Origin: Azolla pinnata
Taxonomy: Eukaryota > Streptophyta > Polypodiopsida > Salviniales > Salviniaceae
DNA: 32,702 nucleotides
Direction of reading: 5' to 3'
Assembly (NCBI GenBank): GCA_037176905.1
Contig: JBBBWG010002704.1
Coordinates: 1 to 32,702, forward strand
The stretch's first letter is position 1; each line of letters starts with the position of its first letter. The position numbers and the translations under genes were made by a program. Shown here in pieces: positions 8,766 to 17,926 of this stretch. Below the pieces are notes generated by a model that worked only from the letters and a program-made list of their open reading frames with translations, was not told the DNA's origin and made no database searches.

Positions 8766-10469
8766 TGGCATGACCTGCACCGGAAAACACACTGGTTTTC
8801 AGGATTGATTGATGAACTCCGCCGCAGTGGATGCAATGCGCCAAGAGATGATGGATTTTCCAAGGAATGGGAGGAGGATTCTTGAGATGAGCAAAAGAAA
8901 GGAGAGCATTTAATTGAGAAAAGCCATACAAATTCACACTGATTTTTTGTGTAACTATACAGCAATATATATATATATAGAGGTCTGGAAATTGGCCTGC
9001 ATTTTCTTTCACCTCAATTTTCTCCATTTTTAACTCAGATAATCACTGAATGCATTGCTTCTTTTTGTTTTCAAGAAAAGTTCCCCATTTCATTGCTTTC
9101 AGCTGTACATGTGAAGTATTGATCTTGGGAAGATGGAAGGATCGCTTCCAGCTTGGTGGGCTCTTGTCTTCTTCTTTTTTTGTTTTTTTGAAAATCTATT
9201 CTTTTTCTTCTTCAATTTCAATTGCAGAACAGTTGTTGATCTCCATGGATGGATTCATGGGGGGCGTTTTCTGAGAAATAGTGTTGTCCTCAGAAAATGA
9301 ACAGTTCAAGCAATTAATTACTCGAGTAATCAATCAATTATACATTGTTGAGCTGTTTGTTTGTTCATTCAGTAAATCGAGCTCATCCGTTTTTCTGAGC
9401 TTTCCATGGGTTCTTTCGTGTACTTTAAATCCTTTTATTTTTCTGCGGAGCAAATCCGTTTGTTCGATTAGAGAAAGGATTAAGAAGCAGCTACTCAAAT
9501 CAAAGCGATTCCCTGATTTGATTCACCCCCCTTTCGTATGATTAATCTACAGATTCTTCAAAACCCGGGAAAGATTAACAGCGTATGATGACTTGATTGA
9601 TTCAGCTTCCATGGGTCCTTTGGAATCATTATATTTCATCTGATTCAAGTCATTTATCAGCGCATGTTATTCTCAGCACTACTACTAACTTCTAACTATT
9701 AAGAAGATCGATTGATTAGCGATGAGCAAATCGATTTCAATTGTCCAATTGATTCGGCTTTGAAGGGTCCTTCCGAATCTGTTTTAATGGATTGATTCCA
9801 GCGTCAGTCTGTTTTTCTTGATTCACTGAGAGTTTTCTGAGCTTCCATGGCGCCTTGCCTGTATTCATTCGGTGCTTTTCCATTTAAATTGATTGATTAA
9901 ATTAATTTATTTTCGGGAGGTGGATTGATTTGGCTTCGTGGGCATTCAATCGATTTAATGAGCAAAATGATTGTGTAAAATGTTTTTCATGCATTCTGAT
10001 TTTTTTTTCGATTCGTATGAAGATCTGTTTTGCTGCTTCATCTTCTCCCCGGAGCTTAAATTCTTTCTTGCTTTCTGCTCCATCTTCATCTTCTTCTTCT
10101 TCTTCTTTTGATTCCATGCTCTGATTCAATCTCTGATGTGGTTTCGGAATGCCCACATTCTGCTTCTGAAGCTTCTGCTTCCATGGGAGTGAGCACCGGC
10201 CTCAGGTGAAGAAGACAAAGGAAGAATCAATTCGAATCCTTGTCGTCGTCTGATCTGTCTGTCGTCTGCGCTCGAGACTCAATCCGTCTCGGAGTCCATC
10301 ATCGATCAGCGATGGCGATGCTGAGAGCAAACTGTGTTTAACCTGCAGATCGTATCAATGCTGCCTGCAGAAGAGACACTGTAGGAAAACGCCATGGAAG
10401 CTGCAAGAAGGAAGGCACAGGCAGCGGTTACAATGGCAGAGGCATGAGGAAAGGCCATGGTGTTTCTGA
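8766..10469 (+). other. 5' flank of the permease gene with degenerate repeats
   Basis: No protein gene seen. An (AT)n run at 8963-8979 could act as a TATA element but lies 1.8 kb before the ATG. From about 9400 to 9930 a motif near GATTGATTCAGCTTCCATGGGTCCTT recurs in varied form (about 9400, 9598, 9750, 9836), mixed with many GATTGATT runs. A CAG/GTGAAG at 10203-10210 resembles a splice donor, so a 5' UTR intron is possible but unproven. A (TTC)n tract occurs at about 10084-10110. Confidence 0.4.
10183..10447 (+). promoter_or_regulatory. Three short upstream ORFs before the permease start
   Basis: Three ATG-initiated short frames precede the main ATG: 10183-10209 (8 codons plus stop), 10312-10341 (9 codons plus stop) and 10394-10447 (17 codons plus stop). 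If the transcript starts upstream of 10183 they would be scanned before the permease ATG at 10789 and could lower its translation. The transcription start is unknown, and a splice-donor-like site at 10205 could remove some of them. Confidence 0.3.
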
Positions 10470-10735
10470 AACCCTAGAAAAAACCCTGCAACTTCTCTCC
10501 TAAAACCCTAAAAACCTCTCCTGCGCAACCCGACGGAGCAGAGAGAAGCTCGCATTCAGGAAACCCTAAAAAGGGGACGCAGCAGCTCCGTTGAAGCTTT
10601 CCATCTCTAGAAGGAAACCCTAGAAAACGCTGGCATCGAAACCCTAATTTCTCCCTGCTCTACCGCATTCCAAACAACACAGCCCGGCTCCAGGACAAAC
10701 CCTAACCCTAATCTTTCCCCCGAACCCTAATCTTT
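10470..10735 (+). promoter_or_regulatory. Cluster of telo-boxes (AAACCCTA) before the permease ATG
   Basis: At least six AAACCCTA-type motifs occur in 265 bases (about 10471, 10503, 10561, 10616, 10640, 10698) plus a duplicated CCCTAATCTTTCCCCC block (about 10703-10740). Telo-boxes are known plant promoter/leader elements bound by telobox proteins and often found near translation start sites. Whether they act here, or simply reflect the general spread of telomere-like repeats in this window, cannot be told from sequence. Confidence 0.5.
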
Positions 10736-10788
10736 CCCCCCGAGATCATCACTCTCGTTCGCCTGTCGCCATAGCCGAATCTCTGAGA

Positions 10789-13700
10789 ATGGCGTCTGCA
10801 CTAGATCACATCAATGGGCTTCCGGCGAGCAGCAACAGCTACAATCTGGCTCAGCAGGCTGATTCCGCCTCGGATTGCTCGACGAGCAGGGACGATTCGG
10901 TGAGGGGCGGGAGTGGCATGATCGAGATGGCGATCGGCAAAGACATGGGCAGCCCCTTCGTGCTCCTGCGCACCAAGAGCAGGGATGATGATGGCCATGT
11001 CCGCCGAACAGGTTAGGGCTTTTCTTGAGCCCCAATTATAAGTTCCCTGATTTTGCAATGTCTGATGATTCATTCTAGCTATGGTTTATGCATGAATTCA
11101 GCCCTAAACCCTAAAACCCAACCCTAAAACCCTAATTAATGGATGATTCCAGCCCTAAACCCTAAACCCTACAATCCTCAATGTATGAATTCAGCCCTAA
11201 ACCCTAAATGTATGAATTGAGCCCATGAACCCCAAACCCTAAATGTATGAATTCAGCCCTACTAAACCCTAAACCCTGACTGTATGCGTTCAGCCTAAAC
11301 CCTAAAGCCTAGCTGTAGGAATTCCGCCCTAAACCCCGAAACCCTAAATGTATGAATTCAGCTGCACAGATTGATTGACATATGAAAATTAGGGTGAAAC
11401 AGCAATCGGAGTGCAAGATCAAATGGCTAGAATCATGTGTGACACAGATCATTTCAAATCTAACACAAGATCTCTATGCCATTCCCCTACAGCCATGGCC
11501 ATTCTTGCCCTAACACAGAAACCCTAGAAAGAAACCCTGAGAATCCTAACCGGGACCGGGGGATCGAAACCCTAAAGAGTACTGATTAAAACCGATCAGC
11601 GGGATCCGATTTCTGGGTGCAGGCAATGTGTGGACCGCTTCGGCGCATGTGATCACAGCAGTGATCGGATCGGGGGTTCTGTCGCTGGCATGGAGCATCT
11701 CGCAGATCGGGTGGGTTGCAGGGCCACCCATCTTGCTGGGATTTGCAGGAATCACCTACTACACAGCTCTGCTGCTAGCCGACTGCTACAGGTACCCGGA
11801 CCCCGTGACAGGGAGGAGGAACTACACCTACATGGAAGCTGTCAAATCGCACCTAGGTGGGTCTTTCGCAACTTCAAAGCGGCGCGTTGGTTGTAAATTC
11901 TCGTTGATTTTGTGTGATTTCATGCTATGCTTTGAGGAATCTTTAAGAGAATGCGTTGGTTGTAAATTCTTGTTGATTTTGTGTGATGTTCATGCTAGTA
12001 TGCTTTGAGGAATCTTGAAGGGAATGCGTTGGTTGTAAATTCTCGTTGATTTTGTGTGATTTCATGCTATCCTTTGAGGAATCTTTAAGAGAATGCGTTG
12101 GTTGTAAATTCTCGTTGATTTTGTATGATTTCATGATATGCTTCGAGGAATCTTTAAGAGAATGTGAAATATTACTTGTTCTTTGTACAAGAGTGTTAGA
12201 AGGAGGAGGAGGAAGGCGGTGACATTCTGCCATGCCATGTGATCTTTCTGTATATATATGCATTTTGGCCTCCGTGTTTGATCGATCAACCTGTTCTAAC
12301 TAAGTGAAATGCTGCGTTCATCGTGATGGAATTAGGTGAGAGGCAAGTTTGGCTCTGTGGCTTCGTGCAGTATGGCAACCTAGTCGGTACGGCAATCGGC
12401 TACACCATCACTTCTTCCATAAGCATGGTGTATGTCCTCCCGATCTCTCTCTCTCTCTCGAATCAGCTCGAAGCAGTGCATGAATTCATGTATAGTTAGC
12501 TGCTGCATACAATGGATGGAGGGATCCAAATCCGATCGCTCGATGCAAAACCAAGGCCTTGAATCGCATGAATTCATGGATACGTAGCTGCTGCATACAA
12601 CGATTGGATGGATCGATCCGAATCCGATCAATGCAGGTTAAATCACATGAATTCATGGAGCTGTCAGACAATGGATGGATTGATCCAAATCCGATCGATG
12701 CAAAACCAAGGCCTAGAATCACATGAATTCATGGGTACATAGAATCCGATTGATGCAAAACCAAGGCCTTGAATCACATGAATTCTTCATGGATACATGG
12801 CTGCTGCATACAATGGATGGATGGATCGATCTGAATCCGGTCGATCGATGCAAAACCAAGGCCTTGAATCACATGAACTCATGGATACATAGCTGCTGCA
12901 TACAACAATTTGATGGATACATAGCTGCTGCATACATGAACCTGCAAGGCCTTGAATCACATGAGCTCGTGGAGCTGCATACAATGGGTGGATCCCGATC
13001 GATGCAAAGCGAAGGCCTAGAATCACACGAACATAGTTGCTGCATACAATGGATGGATGGATGGATCAAAATCCGATCGATGGGCTGTACTCTGATGCAT
13101 ATTGTGTGCATTGCAATGCTGTGCAGGGCAATCCACAGGTCCAATTGCTTCCACAAGCACGGACATGGCGCTGCGACATGCAGCACTTCCAGCAACCCAT
13201 ACATGATCCTGTTTGGCGTGATGCAGGCGGTGCTCTCGCAGATCCCCGACTTCGATCGGCTCTGGTGGCTCTCCACAGTGGCCGCCATCATGTCCTTCTC
13301 CTACTCCTCCATCGGCCTCGGCCTAGCAATCATGAAAGTCTCAGGTACAATATAGTCAGTCAGTCCGTCAGTCTGCAGAAGGTCCATCCATGTTCGTTCT
13401 TAGTACTAATGCCATTGATCTTCTTAGTCCTAATGCCATTGATCTGCTCTCCTGATCTGATGCCCAACAACAGTGGATATGGAGGAGCACAGCCATGGAA
13501 CACTGGTCGGAGCTGCATCGACTCAGGAGAGGAAGGCATGGGGCGTCTTCCAAGCCCTCGGGAACATCGCCTTCGCCTACTCCTTCACGTCGATCCTCAT
13601 CGAGATTCAGGTACGAAACTGAAGACAAAGTAATGGAAATGGCAACGCTGATCCACAGTCTGCAGGATGGGTGGGTGTGTATGATTGTGGGATGATACGG

Positions 13701-16568
13701 AAGGGGGATCGATCAGAAGATGGTTGGACCATCACAGGCAAGTCTGGCTGTTGTGTTTTGGCAGCAAATCCTGGCTATGGTTTTTCGCAGCAAATCCTGG
13801 CTATGCTCTTTTCGCAGCAAATTCTGGCTATGGTTTTTGGCAGCAAATTCTAGCTATAAATTTGGTTTTTAGTTGCAAATGCTGGCTATGGTTTTTAGCT
13901 ACAAATTCTAGTTAGGGTTTTTCGGCTACAAATTCTAGTTGCAGTGTTTGGCTGCAAATCCTGGCTATGGTATTTGGCGCCAGATGCCGGTTATGGTTTT
14001 GTGCAGCAAATTCTGGCTATAGTTTTGGGCTGCAAAATCTGGCTATAGTTTTTGGCTGCAAACTTCTGGCTTAAGGTTTTTCGGCTGCGAATTCTGGCTT
14101 AAGGTGGTTGTTTTAGCAGCAAATTCTGGCTATGGCTTTTTGGCAGCAAATTCGGGCTATGGTTTTTCGCTGCAAATCCTGGCTACGGTCTTTTGGCAGC
14201 AAATTCTGGCAATTGTTTTTTGACAGCAAATTCTGGCTATGATGCCGTTTTCGGGCTGCGAATTCAGGCATCGGTTTTTGGGCTGAAAAATCCTAGCAGC
14301 CCTATTTTTTGTTCTGGCTGCAAATTCCAGCAATGGTTTTTTGGCTGCAAAATCTGGCAATATGTTTTTTGACGGCGAATCGCAGCGTAAGGTTTTTTGT
14401 CAGCATCAAATTCTGGCTATGGCTATCGGGCTGCGAACCGTAGTGATGGCTTTTGGGCTGAACCGTAAACCCTAAACCATTGCCAGGATTTTGCAGCCAG
14501 AAATCCACAGCCAGAGTTTTGTGATTCCAGGCAAAGCGTCAAAATTCCAGGCGAAAAATTCCAGCAAAATTCTGGACCAACCATCACTATTCTTTGCCTG
14601 GAATTGGTTTGGCAGCAAAATCCCAGGCAAAAAATAGTGATTCTTTGGCTGCAGCAAAGCTTCAAATTGTAGCTAATAGTGTTTTGCTTTGTTTTGGGCA
14701 GCAAAAGTGTTGTGGGCTCATCAAACATGGGTTTTGTTTCTGGCAGCAAAAAGTGTGGGGCTAACAAAATGGTGCAAATTGTGGGCTAATGGTTTTGTTT
14801 TGGTTGGTTTGGGCAGGATACGCTGAAGTCGCCGCCGGCGGAGAGCAGAACGATGAAGAGGGCATCGCTGATCGGCATCGCAACGACGACGCTCTACTAC
14901 GTTTCGGTCGGGTGCGTGGGCTATGCGGCCTTCGGGGACAGGGCACCGGGAAACATCCTCACCGGATTCGGATTCTACGAGCCCTACTGGCTCGTCGACT
15001 TTGCAAACGCATGCATCGTCGTGCACCTCGTGGGCGCATTCCAGGTACTTAATCAATCGCCCGACATGATTCTCTAAAGAAGAAGAAGAAGAAGAAGAAA
15101 TTAAAAGAAGAACCCCTAACTAAACCATGGAAACCGTAACAGAAAACAAATTTAACAAAAAAGGTCCAAAACCCTTAATCCATTTCCCGCAAGATCGAAA
15201 ACCCCACTAGACATGGATTGCAGCCAATGTTGTTACGTATGTTGCATCATACCGTACGTGTATATGGTATGTACGTTAACGTCTTTTAAAAGTATTTCAT
15301 AATATATTCACATATAGTTGGTTGTTGAATACGCCGAATAATGTCCAAAACGAGTTTAATACGCTACATAGCTATAAACATTTGCAGTTAATTAAACCTG
15401 TTAATCACTGGAATATGAAAAGTACTGTGTATTTTCGCATGTAGTTGTTAAAATACGCTGAATAACGACCAAAACGAGTTTAATATGCTAACTAGCTATA
15501 CAAATTTGCAGTTAATTAAACCTATTAATAATCACTGGAATATGAAAAGTACTGTGTATTTTCACATGTAGTTGTTAAAATATGCCGAATAACGTCCAAA
15601 ACGAGTTTAATACGCTAACTAGCTATACAAATTTACAGTTAATTAAACTAATTAATCACTGGAATATGAAAAGTACTGTGTATCTTCCCAAATAGTTGTT
15701 GAATACGCCCAATAACGTCCAATACAAGTTTAATACGCTAAATAGTTATACAAATTTACAGTTTAATTAAACCTATTAACCACTGGAATATGAAAAATTC
15801 TCCTCTCCTATTCCGTTCCCGTGGAATTAGTAGATTTACAAAAGTTTTTAACTGTGGAAAATCGGATTCCAAAATTGAAGCTTGTAAATGACTAATATTC
15901 ACTTTCAAAGACACAAAATAGAAACCCTTGCAGGAATCAGTTTTGGTATTGATGAGTTTTGACTTAAAAGAAAAAACAGGAAAAGGCAAATGACAGTTCC
16001 AAAAAACGTTAAATACGTGTAGAATACGTTTGAGAATAGTCTAAGAGTATCCCGGAATGTATGTTATCTATAAAAAATACGCGATTCATAACGACACAGT
16101 GTGTGATTTCAATGCGATTCCGATTCTTTTCAATCGGGATTCTTGGAACTGCAGGTCTTTGTGCAGCCGGTGTTTGCGTTTGCAGAGAACTGGGCCGTGT
16201 CCATGTGGCCATCGGCGCGATTCCTGACCTCCGAGCTCCAGCTCTGCCATGGCTTCTTCAAGCTCAACCTCTTCAAGCTCGCATGGCGCACCGCCTTCGT
16301 CGCCTGCACCACGCTCGTCTCCATGCTCCTGCCCTTCTTCAACGATGTCCTCGGCCTCCTCGGAGCTTCTGCCTTCTGGCCCCTCACCGTCTACTTCCCC
16401 ATCTCCATGCACATCGCCCGCCATCAGCTCAAGCCGTGGTCCACGAAATGGCTAGGATTGCAGGCACTGAGTGTGGCATCGTTGCTCGTATCGTTGGCGG
16501 CCGCGCTCGGCTCCATCGCGGGGATCGTCGACGATCTCAAGCACTACACTCCTTTCAAAACTACCTGA
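10789..16568 (+). CDS. Amino acid permease, AAP type (AAAP family), 7 coding exons
   Basis: Exons: 10789-11011, 11623-11856, 12336-12429, 13127-13344, 13474-13610, 14817-15044, 16155-16568; every intron is GT-AG and phases join exactly, giving 515 residues (AAPs are usually about 470-500). The product is a proton-coupled amino acid importer of a cell membrane. After a Gly/Ser-rich cytosolic N-terminus (residues 1-74), VWTASAHVITAVIGSGVLSL opens the first membrane helices. Then come LADCYRYPDPVTGRRNYTY, QYGNLVGTAIGYTI, RSNCFHKHGH, FQALGNIAFAYSF with ILIEIQ, GYAAFGDRAPGN, and near the end PFFNDVLGLLGA, FWPLTVYFPI and a terminal YTPFKT. This block order is diagnostic of plant AAPs. No frame-breaking change is seen, so it looks functional. 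The ATG at 10789 (AGAATGGCG) is the first that joins the frame. Which AAP paralogue it is, and its substrates, cannot be read from sequence. Confidence 0.95.
11101..11360 (+). repeat. Permease intron 1: telomere-like repeats in a longer unit
   Basis: The intron (11012-11622) contains a degenerate array in which TGTATGAATTCAGCCCTAAACCCTAAA-like units of about 30-60 bases recur five to seven times. It is a hybrid of the telomere repeat and a TGTATGAATTCAG spacer. Further AAACCCTA motifs occur at about 11519-11575. Confidence 0.75.
11884..12163 (+). repeat. Permease intron 2: four tandem copies of about 70 bp
   Basis: Units begin GCGTTGGTTGTAAATTC at 11884, 11953, 12026 and 12095 (periods 69, 73 and 69). 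They end with GAGGAATCTTTAAGAGAAT and differ by a few substitutions and one 4-base gain. The array starts only 27 bases after the splice donor at 11857. Confidence 0.9.
12484..13075 (+). repeat. Permease intron 3: degenerate array of about eight units
   Basis: Units of about 50-140 bases combine GCTGCTGCATACAATGGATGG, ATCCGATCGATGCAAAACC, AAGGCCTTGAATCACATG and AATTCATGGATACAT. Copies of the GCATACAA block occur near 12504, 12592, 12806, 12898, 12929, 12979 and 13041. It fills nearly the whole intron (12430-13126) and produces spurious long frames on both strands. Confidence 0.8.
13345..13473 (+). other. Permease intron 4 with a short tandem duplication
   Basis: This 129-base intron holds two copies of a 22-23 base unit, TTAGTACTAATGCCATTGAT and TTAGTCCTAATGCCATTGAT (about 13400-13445). 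It is the smallest intron and the only one without a large array. Confidence 0.7.
13745..14470 (+). repeat. Permease intron 5: GGCTGCAAATTCTGGCTATGG minisatellite
   Basis: More than twenty degenerate units of about 28-36 bases, centred on GCAGCAAATTCTGGCTATGG followed by a T-run, occupy most of the first part of intron 5 (13611-14816). Variants replace GGCTATGG by AGCTATAA, AGTTAGGG or GGCAATTG. Confidence 0.85.
14480..14760 (+). repeat. Inverted segment and hairpin within permease intron 5
   Basis: After the array the motif appears reversed: TTGCCAGGATTTTGCAGCC (about 14483-14501) is the complement of array units, so the intron RNA could fold back on itself. A separate local inverted repeat pairs 14582-14605 with 14619-14642 (CATCACTATT...CCTGG against CCAGG...AATAGTGATT, one or two mismatches, 13-base loop). 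Confidence 0.65.
15309..15800 (+). repeat. Permease intron 6: four tandem copies of about 125 bp
   Basis: Units carry GAATACGCCGAATAACGTCC, AAAACGAGTTTAATACGCTA, GCAGTTAATTAAACCT and CACTGGAATATGAAAAGTAC in order, with the ATACGCC block near 15328, 15451, 15578 and 15701 (periods about 123-127). The last copy runs into unique intron sequence at about 15800. The intron spans 15045-16154. Confidence 0.9.
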
Positions 16569-16611
16569 TAGTGTTTCGACAGTTTTCTTCGACAGTTTTC
16601 GACGGTTAGTT

Positions 16612-16835
16612 CCTGCTGATCAGCTCCTGACGGTTGGTTTCTGCTCAGCTCTTGACACTTCAGTGGGTTTCTGCTCAGCTCTTGACAGTTCAGTGGGTTT
16701 CTGCTGAGCTCTTGACAGTTGCAGGTTTCTGCTGAGCTCTTGACAGTTGGTTTCTGCTGAACTCTTGACAGTTGGTTAGTTTCTCTGCTGGACATACATA
16801 GCTTATACTGCCAAACTCTTGACAGTTGGTTTCTC
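16612..16835 (+). repeat. Permease 3' flank: GAGCTCTTGACAGTT minisatellite
   Basis: Seven or so units of 26-40 bases share CTCTTGACAGTTGGTTTCTGCT. The array starts about 45 bases after the stop codon, so it probably lies in the 3' UTR. The TTGAC core resembles a W-box but is followed by A instead of C/T, so I do not call WRKY sites. Confidence 0.8.
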
Positions 16836-17019
16836 TTCTGGACATATATAGCTACTATGGTTTCTTTCTTCTTTTTGTGGTGGGAATTGAACCCTAATCC
16901 CGAAACCCGAAGCTTGTTTTTTCACTCTTCAAGCTAAACCTTTAACTTCCTCCTCCTGCTCCTCATCATCATCATCATCCTCATCCTCATCCTCATCAAT
17001 AAGCCCTGTGTTTTGCAAC

Positions 17020-17044
17020 AACCCTAAAACCCTAAACCCTAAAA
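17020..17044 (+). repeat. Short telomere-like array (CCCTAAA)
   Basis: Three adjacent units, CCCTAAAA, CCCTAAA and CCCTAAAA, in the intergenic region between the two genes. Confidence 0.8.
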
Positions 17045-17339
17045 CGGTTGTGTATCCTTCACAGCATAGCCTTACTGTAACCGAATGTGCCTCTCCCAAT
17101 CTTAAACAAAAGAAATAATAATCTATGAACCAGCTCGCTTCTCCCCGCTCCGACATGATTTAAGTTGCAATCAATCATATCTGTATGTATGTACAACCTG
17201 GAGAGCAAAATTAACATCTATCTATATACAGATTAGATCGAGTAGTTTTACAGCGATCGGATTTCACCATAAAAGCCCTGCTGATCCAGCACCAATCATC
17301 ACCATAGCCATGCCTCTCTACTGTGCCTTGTGTCCCAAA

Positions 17340-17363
17340 CCCTAACCCTAACCCTAACCCTAA
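17340..17363 (+). repeat. Telomere-like array of the six-base type (CCCTAA)4
   Basis: Four perfect CCCTAA units follow an AAACCCTAA start. The six-base period differs from the seven-base plant repeat found elsewhere in the window. Confidence 0.85.
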
Positions 17364-17926
17364 CCCCCTATTGTTTGTGCCTATCCATCTATGTCTGGCT
17401 CTCCTGACTCTGCTTCTAGAACCACTTCTATCCTTGTGGGCAACTGTCTGTCACCTCTCTTCACAAGTGTCAGATTCCACCATCTTCTAGGTTTAGGGTT
17501 TTGATGGTTCTTGGGAGGCCATTGGACACTTGCAGCAGAAAGTTCACCAAAGGAAGAATGCATAGGGTTTTTGATGGACCTTCATGGGCATTGGACACTT
17601 GCAGAAGTTCCAGGCTAGCACACATTGAAAATCAAAGTGTTTCGGAAGATTGATTTACATAGCAGAAGGGGCTTTCTTCTTCTTCTTCTTCTTCCTTTTC
17701 CGGCTTTGGTTGTAGTAAAATAATATACGGGTTGCCAGAGAGGCAGGGAGTAGGGGGGGGGTTGTATGGCCAAGGGCATACAAAAATTGTACAAAACAAG
17801 GGCAAAATGACAACACAATCAAGATTTCTACTATGAAAATAGTACTGGGTGGGGATCGATCAACGCAGACAAAGACAGATGGAGAGCAGAGCAGAGCAGA
17901 GTAGAGCAGAGAGCAGATGGTTGTGT

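Larger units (their letters stand above)
16836..17926. other. Region between the convergent permease and PRK genes
   Basis: It must hold both 3' UTRs and polyadenylation sites; no strong AATAAA is seen for either gene. It contains telomere-like repeats (17020-17044 and 17340-17363), a (CAT/CCT)n tract (about 16950-17000), and a 2-copy duplication (about 17490-17545 and 17566-17615, sharing CATTGGACACTTGCAG). It also has a (CTT)n tract near 17670 and GAGCAGA repeats near 17882-17915. Confidence 0.5.

Noticed and set aside
10801-11073. Minus-strand frames over permease exon 1
   Set aside because: They are antisense shadows; the plus-strand exon joins in phase to six further conserved exons.
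11884-12163. CRISPR-like array
   Set aside because: The units are contiguous tandem repeats of about 70 bp with no unique spacers, lie in an intron of a plant gene, and have no cas genes nearby.
12723-13355. Plus-strand frame of 210 codons with repeated HMNSW/CCIQ phrases
   Set aside because: It is the intron 3 minisatellite read through into permease exon 4 in the exon frame; the repeat part is intronic because consensus donor GTATGT (12430) and acceptor CAG (13126) fit the conserved protein exactly.
16086-16455. Long frames on both strands over permease exon 7
   Set aside because: High GC content in a conserved exon keeps other frames open; only the frame ending at 16568 matches the permease family.
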